Of a stretch of 37,514 nt of DNA, positions 21,788 through 30,001 are shown piece after piece (the stretch's first letter is position 1; the number at the start of each line of letters is the position of its first letter). The position numbers and the translations under genes are program-made. Below the pieces are notes generated by a model that made no database searches, was not told where the DNA came from, and worked only from the letters and a program-made list of their open reading frames with translations. Source of the DNA: a virus; the IMG/VR virus record IMGVR_UViG_3300042430_001700, positions 1-37,514 of that record, one strand, 5' to 3'.

Positions 21788-22747
21788 ATGGCAAAAAAGC
21801 AAAAACCAACAATTAAGATTGCCAACATGGATGTAGTGATAGGCAATATCTATGAAGTAGTGCCTAAGAAAGATTTTGATGCACCGAGCGGATTTAAAGA
21901 GCACGGAACAACAAAACTTTTAGCACCTAACATATCAGAACATAAAGCAATTCCTTTTGATGCTATTATGAATATTTGGGACAACGGATTTGACACAGAC
22001 AGCCCATCTAATTCAATAATCCCACCGTTAGAGAGAAAATCATTAGTAGACCAATATAATTCTGTTATTAAGAAACCTTATGAGGATAGATATAGGAAGG
22101 ATATGAATTCTACAAATAATGAGTTCTGGGACGAATATTCATACGAATTGTACACATACAAGACTTTTAATACAAGCAACGAGAAAGACTTATTAGATTT
22201 ATTTCAAGCTTTAATTCACGGAGCTATTTGTCAAGAAGGAGAAAAAGATGCAACACTACAACGTTCAGCAAACTATTGTATTAAGAACAGAGAAAAAGAA
22301 ATCTCTTTAAAAGAACAAAGAGCAGAAACTAAGTTTGAAGCAAGTGTAACTTTCTCAACATTACTTGCATTGGATACTAAAAAAGATGATTCACTATTCT
22401 CTATCTTAGAGTGGTTAGGTTTATCAAATGTTAGAAAATCTGACAAAGACGCTTTAAAAAGAACGGTTCTTAGAATGTTTGAAGACCCTAAATCAGGGTA
22501 CGATTTTTCCGAAAGATTTTTAGATGCGTATAGTATGACGCAGACAAAAATAGGAAAAGATAAAATGGATATTTTCTCAATGTTGCAAAAATTAAAAGCT
22601 GCAAATATGGTGGAAATTAAGCGTCAACAATATTATATCGGAGGCACTAGAATTGGAAACCACTTAAAAGAAGCTTCTGAAGTTGCGATGCAAAATCCAG
22701 ACATAAAAGAATTAATTATTAAAGCTTATGGTGAGCTTATAAAATAA
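21788..22747 (+). CDS. head-region protein of unknown function
   Basis: A 319-residue, mostly helical protein, not recognised by motif. It begins with a lysine-rich stretch and a short beta segment (IKIANMDVVIGNIYEVVPK), then long helices including KRTVLRMFEDPKSGYDF and a C-terminal helix-turn region (MVEIKRQQYYIGGTRIG). Its place between major capsid and connector suggests a head completion, cargo or internal virion protein. The ATG is preceded by a purine-rich stretch (GAAAGAAGAAAAATA), the genome's usual start context. Confidence 0.65.
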   Translation: MAKKQKPTIKIANMDVVIGNIYEVVPKKDFDAPSGFKEHGTTKLLAPNISEHKAIPFDAIMNIWDNGFDTDSPSNSIIPPLERKSLVDQYNSVIKKPYEDRYRKDMNSTNNEFWDEYSYELYTYKTFNTSNEKDLLDLFQALIHGAICQEGEKDATLQRSANYCIKNREKEISLKEQRAETKFEASVTFSTLLALDTKKDDSLFSILEWLGLSNVRKSDKDALKRTVLRMFEDPKSGYDFSERFLDAYSMTQTKIGKDKMDIFSMLQKLKAANMVEIKRQQYYIGGTRIGNHLKEASEVAMQNPDIKELIIKAYGELIK

Positions 22748-22753
22748 GAAAAA

Positions 22754-23416
22754 ATGCTAATAGAGCAAGCCTATTTAAGATTCAAACAAAAAGTTGAAAA
22801 AAACGTTACTAACGATTCCATTTCAACAAGTAGGGGTAATTTTGTTCTATTATATATTGAAGCTCAAAACAAATTTACAGAGCTTAATTTACAGCAAAGG
22901 GGGGTAGATGACATAAGATATATTCAACATCTTTTAATATTAGATAAAAAAATACCTTATGTCTCTAAAACCTACGACCACTACAACTTCCCACTACCTA
23001 GTGACTATTTAGATTTAGCTGACATCAGGGGCTTAGCCTCAAATTCAAAATGTTTTAATGTACAAATTGAACTTTTTGAAATACAAACAGAAAATCTAAA
23101 TTCTTTATTATCGGACGAATTCAATAAACCCTCGTTTAAATTCCGTGAATCTCGTTACACAGTTAACTCAAACACTGTATCTGTTTATGCAGACGATACC
23201 TTTACGATAGACAACATACTTCTAAACTACTATCGTTACCCCAACAAAATAAAATTAATTGATGATAATAATCCAGAGTCTACTTTTGACGAAAGTGTTA
23301 AAATAGAATGGGATGATAAATCCTTAGATAGGATAATATCTATGACCGCTGGAGAATTTGATATGAATGAAATGAATACAAGATTACAAGTACAAAACTT
23401 AAGAACACAAAAATAA
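22754..23416 (+). CDS. head-tail connector (adaptor/ring) protein
   Basis: A 220-residue protein with the shape of podovirus-type adaptors: an N-terminal helix pair (IEQAYLRFKQKVEKN, FVLLYIEAQNKF), then a beta-rich middle with the common adaptor pattern in which a proline-led strand gives PLPSDYLDLADI (about 75-86), and a C-terminal helix. These proteins form a ring beneath the portal and accept the tail. The gene is 6 bases downstream of the previous stop. The match is one of pattern and gene order. Confidence 0.5.
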   Translation: MLIEQAYLRFKQKVEKNVTNDSISTSRGNFVLLYIEAQNKFTELNLQQRGVDDIRYIQHLLILDKKIPYVSKTYDHYNFPLPSDYLDLADIRGLASNSKCFNVQIELFEIQTENLNSLLSDEFNKPSFKFRESRYTVNSNTVSVYADDTFTIDNILLNYYRYPNKIKLIDDNNPESTFDESVKIEWDDKSLDRIISMTAGEFDMNEMNTRLQVQNLRTQK

Positions 23417-23435
23417 TTAATTAAAAAAAGAAAAA

Positions 23436-25394
23436 ATGGGAATACATAGACCTTTTTCACGACCTATGTTCACACTACAAGGTAGTGTTTTAACAAGTGG
23501 TGGAGCTAAAAATTTAGCAAAAGGGCAGTTCACTATCGTACAAAGCGGTAAAGTAACGCCACAAGGAGCTGAAGTAGTAGAGGATTTTGCTGCTTTAGGA
23601 AATAAAGCGAAGTTAGAATTAAGAGTAGGAGTTAACAAAGTTGAAGGTATTAGAACAAACAATGTTCCTTCAACAATGGCTTCTGAAACTTTCTCTTTGA
23701 ACGATGTAGTAGATGTTAAAGCTACTTATCCAAAATACTTTGAGCAAAAATTTGACGATTTAATTGTTGGATATGACGGTATCAACGACAAATCTGCATT
23801 AGACTTATCAGAAGGAGAAACTACTGTATTAGACGTAACAGTTAGTGGAGACCATGTAGGTTTCATCACTGGTTACTGCGAATATACATTTAGAATTCAC
23901 TTTGGAAAAGAAGCAGGAGAAACTGACCAAGAAGTTATCCAAAGAGCAGCAGAAGTTTTGAAAAATCAAAAATTCCCTCAAGGAAATTCAATTACAGAGG
24001 TTATTGATATTAAAGTAGTAGATTCTGAAAACGAACCTTTAGCAGGAGAATCTTATACTTTCCGTTCATTAACTTTAACCGATACAGGAGATTCAAATGC
24101 GTTATCTTTAGTACAAGCACAATACCCTCAATATGTAATCAAGAGAACAGATAGAGTTGGGCTAATATCTGTATATGGATTTTTAGCAAAAACTGCCGAT
24201 ACTGTAGAAGATTTTGTGTCTACAAAAGCTCTCTTAGAGAAAGGTTGTCCAGATTGCCCAGAAGGATATGATGAAATCGCAGGAGGTTACGCATACTCTG
24301 TTACTTTAGAAGACGACGGAATCGACAAAAAAGCAGTTGTACAAGGTTTACCAGATTCAGTAGCCACATCAGCTGTAAAATTAGGGCAAGACACAGGAGT
24401 AGGCACATACAAAGTAGTTTTAGAAAATAAATTACCTAAAGAGGACTTGACTACATTTTTAGAAGCTAATCCAACAGCTCAGGTAACTTTACTAGGAGAA
24501 GTAGGAGCTGTTTGTAAAGACGATACAGAAGTTACTGTTGCTTGGGTAGCAGGACAAGTATGTAAAGCATCTACGGCAAAATATAGAATTCAGTTAGAAG
24601 ATGCGGATTGTACTGGTGAAACTTTAGTTAAACTACAAGAAGCTTATCCTGAATTGGTTATTGCAGTAGCACAAGGTGGAACTCCACTAGCTAATATCGT
24701 TGGAGGCTGTCAAAAAGTTTATGAAACCACTGTAGTTACAGACATTGTTTGTGATGAGTGTAGTGATATTTTCTTACAACCTTTTAAATCAAAAGCTCCA
24801 GCAGATTATGATTTCCACTCTTGGACTAAAGTTGAAGGAACACCAAACGAACTCTCAAAAATGGGTCTTAGATTAACAGGTAAGCCTTTCATTATGACTC
24901 CTACTGAGGCTACTAGAGATAGCATCCCTTTCTATGAAACATCTACTGAAATTAAAGTGGCTGGTGGATATATTGAAGAGGTAAACAGCTCATTTGATAA
25001 GCAATATATTGATTGTTCTGCACCATTCATTCCAATTGATTTATTCAAAGTTACAAGACTTTCAAGAAAACAAGATAGAGATGGTCTTGGGTATCACTTA
25101 TTGCAATGGGAAGATGCCTCAAGATACTATTTCACTGGAACTAGCCGACACCCTAATAACTTATTTGCTAAACAAGCGTTTGGTGAAGAGTCGTTATTAG
25201 ACTTTAAGAAACAATATGCAATTTATCATATCTATATCCACGATTCTAAGTACTCTCAAGGAGCTGGAAAAAGAAGCGACATGGGCACTGAGTATATGGT
25301 GGTTGCTGAATACGGAAGACATAAAGCTATTGAAGATTACATCAATAAATTAGCTGCTGCCTCTGGTAACTCTGCTGTAAGCGTAACAGCTTAA
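23436..25394 (+). CDS. large structural protein with cysteine-marked internal modules
   Basis: A 652-residue beta-rich protein starting MGIHRPFSRPMFTLQGSV. The middle (about 180-450) is built from similar blocks, each with a cysteine pair or Cys-rich turn (CPDC near 271, CKDD, CTGE, CDECSD near 440) separated by strands such as YRIQLEDADC and YSVTLEDDG and helices ending in AYPELVI or AQYPQYVI. The flanks (1-170 and 450-652) look like one interrupted domain: an N-terminal core followed by a C-terminal KQYAIYHIYIHDSKY...EDYINKLAA. It lies after the connector and before fibres and has its own downstream terminator. It could be a tail tube, sheath-like or head-fibre protein, and the sequence does not decide. 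Confidence 0.5.
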   Translation: MGIHRPFSRPMFTLQGSVLTSGGAKNLAKGQFTIVQSGKVTPQGAEVVEDFAALGNKAKLELRVGVNKVEGIRTNNVPSTMASETFSLNDVVDVKATYPKYFEQKFDDLIVGYDGINDKSALDLSEGETTVLDVTVSGDHVGFITGYCEYTFRIHFGKEAGETDQEVIQRAAEVLKNQKFPQGNSITEVIDIKVVDSENEPLAGESYTFRSLTLTDTGDSNALSLVQAQYPQYVIKRTDRVGLISVYGFLAKTADTVEDFVSTKALLEKGCPDCPEGYDEIAGGYAYSVTLEDDGIDKKAVVQGLPDSVATSAVKLGQDTGVGTYKVVLENKLPKEDLTTFLEANPTAQVTLLGEVGAVCKDDTEVTVAWVAGQVCKASTAKYRIQLEDADCTGETLVKLQEAYPELVIAVAQGGTPLANIVGGCQKVYETTVVTDIVCDECSDIFLQPFKSKAPADYDFHSWTKVEGTPNELSKMGLRLTGKPFIMTPTEATRDSIPFYETSTEIKVAGGYIEEVNSSFDKQYIDCSAPFIPIDLFKVTRLSRKQDRDGLGYHLLQWEDASRYYFTGTSRHPNNLFAKQAFGEESLLDFKKQYAIYHIYIHDSKYSQGAGKRSDMGTEYMVVAEYGRHKAIEDYINKLAAASGNSAVSVTA

Positions 25395-25416
25395 TCAGAG
25401 TTAAGTATAAATCTTT

Positions 25417-25448
25417 AAAAGGGAGGGGTAAAATACTCCTCCCTTTTT
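25417..25448 (+). terminator. intrinsic terminator after the structural gene
   Basis: AAAAGGGAGG (25417-25426) pairs with CCTCCCTTTT (25438-25447), with two more inner pairs around a TAAAATA loop, and ends in a U-tract. It lies 23 bases after the stop at 25394 and ends the head/connector transcript or reduces reading into the fibre genes. Confidence 0.85.
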
Positions 25449-25461
25449 AATATAAAAGTGC

Positions 25462-27564
25462 ATGAAATTATATAAATTTTCAGTTGTCGATGACTATTTG
25501 GTTATCGAATTTAATGGTAAGAAAGTAGATGTTTATCCAAGAGAGGATGTCTTTCTTGAAGCAGAGAGGCTTTTAAAATTTAATAAAGTACACATTAGAT
25601 ACCATTCTGATGAAATTGTAAAATTCACACAAGATTTCGAATACTGTTCCTTATCTGAAGATACACGAGTATCTGTTGAAGAATTTTTACAGTACTTTAC
25701 AGATAACAGAGTAGGATTGACTGGAGAAGTTCCAATCCCACCGATTGATTACACGGCTATTTTAACAGACATATTTCATGCAGTAGATGATTTAGAAGTT
25801 ACAGCTGAAAGTATAAATCTAAATGCGGAGCAAATAAATCTTAATACAGACGAGGTTGAGCAACTTTTAAAAGACATCAAACTTTTAATTGAAAGCGACA
25901 CCACAGGAGAGAGTTGTGCAACACCTTCTCACATTAAAGATTGCGATAGAGAAGAATTGTTATCCAAGTTGGATGAAATAGTTACGGCAATCAATACAAG
26001 TTCTGTTGACGAACAAGCTATTTTAAATACAATTAGCACTAAATTAGATGAGCTTGTTGTCATTAAAGACAAGCTTGTAGAAATTGCTACAAGTACCAAC
26101 ACAACGAATACTAAGCTTGATGAAGCGATAGCTAAATTACAAGCGCAAATTTTATTGCTTACCGATTTAAAGGCAGAAGCCCAAACGGCAAATGTCAATT
26201 TATTGGCAATCAAAACAAGCTTGGATACCATTAATACAAATATTCTTTTAATAAAAGATGATATTTCTGAAATCAAAACAGGTGTTGCTTCCATCGACAA
26301 TAAATTAACTGGTATTGCTACACAATTAGGAACTATTCATTCTGATTTAGTTGGAATAAATACGACTTTACAAACTGAATTTGACCAAACACAAGCTAAA
26401 CTTGATTTACTTATTCAGGCTGTCAATAACAAAGGCATTGATTGTGCCAATAAAGTATTTGTCAGCGATTGCGATAAACAGGAGTATTTAGATGCTTTGA
26501 CAGAGATTAAGAACGCAATTATAAACTCTTCTACCGATATGCTAGAGGTGTTTAATTCAATTGACAGCAAGCTGGATGATTTGTCTTTGATTAAGGCGGA
26601 ATTGATTAAAGCGAACACTACTTTGACAAGTATCAACACTGATACAACTTTAATAAATACCAATTTATCCACATTAATAGCAAAGCTTGAAGCGCAAATA
26701 GTTTTACTTACTGATTTGAAAGTTCAGGCAATTGAAGCTAATGCTAATTTGGTAGATATAAAAACTAAATTAGATACAATTAACGGCAACATTGTCGCCA
26801 TTAAAGACGATTTAAGCCTTATCAAGATAGATGTTTCATCAATAAAAACAAGTGTAGCCTCTATCGATACTAAGCTTACAAGTGTTGTAGATTCTTTAGA
26901 TTCAATTGAAACTAAATTAGACACTGTACATAATGATTTACTTGCTATTAATACAACACTTCAAACTGAATTTGACCAAACACAAGCTAAGTTAGACGAG
27001 TTAAAAACATCAGTTGAGTTTGCACAAGATACATTTCAATTAGAAGATTGCGATGGATTACCAATAGGACCGTCTCAAAACGTGTTGAAAGTAGTACAAT
27101 TAGCAAAACAAACAGCCACTATTTGTAATGTTGATGAGTTTGCAACTGCTATTAACACAGGCGCAGATTATTCTTCGATAATCAATAAGTTAGACGAAGT
27201 TGTTGTGGCTACCAATAAGGTAGATGAAAATACAAATGAAATAGAAAGCAAATTAGATATATTGGTAGGTCTTTCGACACCAATTCTAATTGAAAATAAA
27301 TCATACAAAATCACGGCAGGGCAGACAATTACGTTTGAAGCTGGAAAAGTTTTTGCTTATGGTGCTGGAGTATTCAACGGTTCAGCTAACTATACAGAAG
27401 GAGGCTCTTTAATTGGGGATTACACCCAAGGAGAAAGTTTTGGAAACGGAGATAAAAATAATTTGATTCCAAATATTAATCCAATAATTATAAACGCCTT
27501 AGCTAATGGCGACATCAGAATTAGTGTACTACAAGTTCCAAGTTATTCACCAATAATATCATAA
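25462..27564 (+). CDS. coiled-coil fibre protein 1
   Basis: A 700-residue protein whose first ~95 residues form a separate folded domain (MKLYKFSVVDDYLVIEF...), followed by about 450 residues of nearly continuous heptad-like repeats (SIDTKL, LDTIN, TTLTSI) containing two copies of a larger module. Each module begins with a Cys-containing cap (SHIKDCDREELL; VFVSDCDKQEYL) and ends in TTLQTEFDQTQAKLD. The C-terminal 100 residues are a beta-rich tip (YKITAGQTITFEAGKVFAYG). It is presumably a trimeric rod on the particle. It is closely related to the next gene, which follows 4 bases after its stop. Confidence 0.7.
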   Translation: MKLYKFSVVDDYLVIEFNGKKVDVYPREDVFLEAERLLKFNKVHIRYHSDEIVKFTQDFEYCSLSEDTRVSVEEFLQYFTDNRVGLTGEVPIPPIDYTAILTDIFHAVDDLEVTAESINLNAEQINLNTDEVEQLLKDIKLLIESDTTGESCATPSHIKDCDREELLSKLDEIVTAINTSSVDEQAILNTISTKLDELVVIKDKLVEIATSTNTTNTKLDEAIAKLQAQILLLTDLKAEAQTANVNLLAIKTSLDTINTNILLIKDDISEIKTGVASIDNKLTGIATQLGTIHSDLVGINTTLQTEFDQTQAKLDLLIQAVNNKGIDCANKVFVSDCDKQEYLDALTEIKNAIINSSTDMLEVFNSIDSKLDDLSLIKAELIKANTTLTSINTDTTLINTNLSTLIAKLEAQIVLLTDLKVQAIEANANLVDIKTKLDTINGNIVAIKDDLSLIKIDVSSIKTSVASIDTKLTSVVDSLDSIETKLDTVHNDLLAINTTLQTEFDQTQAKLDELKTSVEFAQDTFQLEDCDGLPIGPSQNVLKVVQLAKQTATICNVDEFATAINTGADYSSIINKLDEVVVATNKVDENTNEIESKLDILVGLSTPILIENKSYKITAGQTITFEAGKVFAYGAGVFNGSANYTEGGSLIGDYTQGESFGNGDKNNLIPNINPIIINALANGDIRISVLQVPSYSPIIS
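26371..26399 (+). repeat. direct repeat in coiled-coil fibre genes, copy 1
   Basis: The 29 bases are identical to 26962-26990, and the first 25 are identical to 28943-28967 in the next gene. They encode the module end QTEFDQTQA. Confidence 0.8.
26962..26990 (+). repeat. direct repeat in coiled-coil fibre genes, copy 2
   Basis: Identical to 26371-26399; 591 bases (197 codons) away, which gives the length of the large coiled-coil module. Confidence 0.8.
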
Positions 27565-27568
27565 CAAA

Positions 27569-29518
27569 ATGAGTTTTCAAAACCCAGTAAAAAAATATTC
27601 GTCATTAGAACAAGTCGATGGTTCAGGCATTCTTAAAGTAGTTGTTACAAACCCATCTACTTTAGATTACACATCTATTTTAGAATCAATAGATGATAAA
27701 TTAGACGATTTAGCATTAATAAAAGGGCAGTTAACTACAGCCAATTCTACATTAACATCAATTAATGGAGACACAACCGCCATAAAAGGAGATACGTCTA
27801 ACATTCTAACACAAGTCACAACGACAAACACAAAGTTAGAAGACGTAAAAACCAAACTAGATAGTCAAATTACGCTATTAGGAGATTTAAAAACAGAGTT
27901 GCAAAGTGCTAACACTAAGTTAGACACAGCTAATGCAACTTTAAACACTATTAGTACAGATATTACTTTAATTAAAGCTGATATTGCAACTATTAAATCA
28001 GACGTTGCAACTATCAAAGCTGATATTGCAACTATCAAAGCTGACACCGCTTCAATAAAAACAGCTGTTCAAAGTATTGATACTAAATTAGATACTGTAA
28101 ATTCTAACTTAGATTCAATAGAAACTAAATTAGACACTATCCATTCTGATTTGTCTGGAATCACAACTATCCTAGAGGATATTAAAGCTGAATTAGATAT
28201 TGAGTTAGTATATACTTCTGCAACTAAGGTAAACAACGGAGTAGCAAATTTCTATTCAAGAGAAAAAATCGAGTGGGACTCAGAAACTCAAACTGAAATT
28301 TCAAGAACTATTGAATTTTCAACAGATGGCTTTACTTGGACAGATGGAGAACCTTCTGGAGCACTTGTAATTGGTTGGATGGCTATTGACACAACTACCG
28401 ATTTGCTTGATAAATTAGATGATGTAATCGCTGCTATTAATGATACATCTGACGCAGAGCAGTTGTTATTAAACTCTATAGATACAAAATTAAACGACTT
28501 ATCTTTAATTAAGGCAGAGTTAGTAACAGCAAATGCAACATTAACCTCTATCGAGGGAGACACTTCTGCTATTCAAACTAACACGGGAGGTATTCTGACA
28601 CAAGTTACAACATCTAACACAAAATTAGAAGATGTTAAAACTAAATTAGATACGCAAATTACACTACTCGGAGATTTAAAAACCGAGCTAATTGATGCTA
28701 ATGTAAGTTTAGATACGGCTAATGCAACTCTTACCACTATTAGTAATGATGTTGCCACAGTAAAAACAGATATTGCTTTAATTAAAGTTGACATTGCTGC
28801 TATTAAAACGTCGGTTGCCGCAATAGAGGCAGATACAGAAGAAATTAAAGTTGCTGTACAATCTATCGACACTAAATTAACAACTGTTAATGAAAACTTA
28901 GATTCAATAGAAACTAAACTTGATACAATTAACACCACCTTACAAACTGAATTTGACCAAACACAAGTTGCTTTAGGAGAAGTAAAGGATGCTGTTCTTG
29001 CTACACAAGATACTTTTCAGATTGTTGATTGTGCTGGTACAAGTGTCGGAGAGCCTGAAACGGTACAGAAAACAATTGTATTGAACAAAGTTATTAGTTC
29101 AATTTGCAACACTACTGACATTTCGGACCCAATAGTTGCCGCAATAGAAGCGCAATCTTCCGCCTCGGCAGTTGGAAAAGTACATGATTTACTCCAAACT
29201 CCTGCAATGGCTGTTGGTGCTACTGTTACAATCACAGCAAATAAATTTACAACAGTTTCATTATTAGCCGTAAAAGGAGAATTTACAGTAGAAAACCAAT
29301 CAAATGATTTTTCAGCTGATATAACTTTGTCCAGCGGCTCAATCTTATCAGCTATCGAAATTTCGGAAGATGGAAACGGTACAGCTTCGGGTTCTACATC
29401 AGTACCTCAAGGATTTGACACTCGTTCTAATGCTAACGACCTTGACAAAGCTGGCAATAGTTACTTAATTACAGCCGTAAGAGCTGGTTCTGTTTTACAA
29501 TTAGATTTATATAAATAA
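27569..29518 (+). CDS. coiled-coil fibre protein 2, paralogue of fibre protein 1
   Basis: A 649-residue protein with the same architecture: a short N-terminal region, two coiled-coil modules with SIDTKLNDLSLIKAEL-type sequence, an interrupting beta-like segment between them (about 210-270, containing YSREKIEWDSETQTE), then the shared junction TTLQTEFDQTQ...DTFQIVDCAG and a different C-terminal beta tip (TVTITANKFTTVSLLAV...LQLDLYK). The tip is where receptor contact would differ between the two rods. Overlapping minus-strand frames in both genes arise from the repeats and are not genes. Confidence 0.7.
   Translation: MSFQNPVKKYSSLEQVDGSGILKVVVTNPSTLDYTSILESIDDKLDDLALIKGQLTTANSTLTSINGDTTAIKGDTSNILTQVTTTNTKLEDVKTKLDSQITLLGDLKTELQSANTKLDTANATLNTISTDITLIKADIATIKSDVATIKADIATIKADTASIKTAVQSIDTKLDTVNSNLDSIETKLDTIHSDLSGITTILEDIKAELDIELVYTSATKVNNGVANFYSREKIEWDSETQTEISRTIEFSTDGFTWTDGEPSGALVIGWMAIDTTTDLLDKLDDVIAAINDTSDAEQLLLNSIDTKLNDLSLIKAELVTANATLTSIEGDTSAIQTNTGGILTQVTTSNTKLEDVKTKLDTQITLLGDLKTELIDANVSLDTANATLTTISNDVATVKTDIALIKVDIAAIKTSVAAIEADTEEIKVAVQSIDTKLTTVNENLDSIETKLDTINTTLQTEFDQTQVALGEVKDAVLATQDTFQIVDCAGTSVGEPETVQKTIVLNKVISSICNTTDISDPIVAAIEAQSSASAVGKVHDLLQTPAMAVGATVTITANKFTTVSLLAVKGEFTVENQSNDFSADITLSSGSILSAIEISEDGNGTASGSTSVPQGFDTRSNANDLDKAGNSYLITAVRAGSVLQLDLYK
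28943..28967 (+). repeat. direct repeat in coiled-coil fibre genes, copy 3
   Basis: 25 bases identical to the start of copies 1 and 2, but located in the second fibre gene; it marks the homologous module end and a possible recombination point. Confidence 0.75.
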
Positions 29519-29519
29519 T

Positions 29520-29966
29520 ATGCAAATAATAACGCAAGGTTTTTTCAATGGACTTTGTTGCGAAGAATCAATAATTTATAATTTTGACGCTGACGCAAAT
29601 TGGCAATCAGTCGGAATTGTAAGTCAGATTACTTTCGATGTTATTAATTTGGTGACAACCTCTGATTTTGTTAAAAACGGAAATAATATCAAAGCAAATG
29701 TTATAAGTGTAGGAAACGCAGGAATATTAGACTTAAGCGGAAAAACTATTACAAATGTTAATAATTTAAGTATTTCTGCTTATTTTTATAATTTAGTTCT
29801 AAGTAACAACTTACTTACAACATCTTCTTACACAGCAATGGAGGCTTGGGCTAATAATCTACCTAATTCTAATGTATTTGTAGATTTCAGTAATAATATT
29901 GATTCCGTAAGCGGGACTAATTTAGAAGTAATATTAATAAGCAAAGGTTGGTCTGTACTAGCTTAA
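29520..29966 (+). CDS. small leucine-rich-like fibre-locus protein
   Basis: A 148-residue protein beginning one base after the previous stop. After an N-terminal segment with a CC pair (FFNGLCCEESI), it shows LRR-like lines: LDLSGKTITNVNNLSIS, YNLVLSNNLLTTSSY and VFVDFSNNIDSVSG, each with the LxLSxN spacing of a beta-strand turn. It may be a small receptor-binding tip or fibre accessory. There is no signal peptide. Confidence 0.6.
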   Translation: MQIITQGFFNGLCCEESIIYNFDADANWQSVGIVSQITFDVINLVTTSDFVKNGNNIKANVISVGNAGILDLSGKTITNVNNLSISAYFYNLVLSNNLLTTSSYTAMEAWANNLPNSNVFVDFSNNIDSVSGTNLEVILISKGWSVLA

Positions 29967-30001
29967 GCAAAAAACATAGGGAATTTTAAAAAATAAAATT
30001 T

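Noticed and set aside
25929-28938. Several minus-strand frames of 60-123 codons
   Set aside because: They arise from the periodic coiled-coil coding sequence and consist of repetitive Ser/Val/Ile strings without start context or neighbours.
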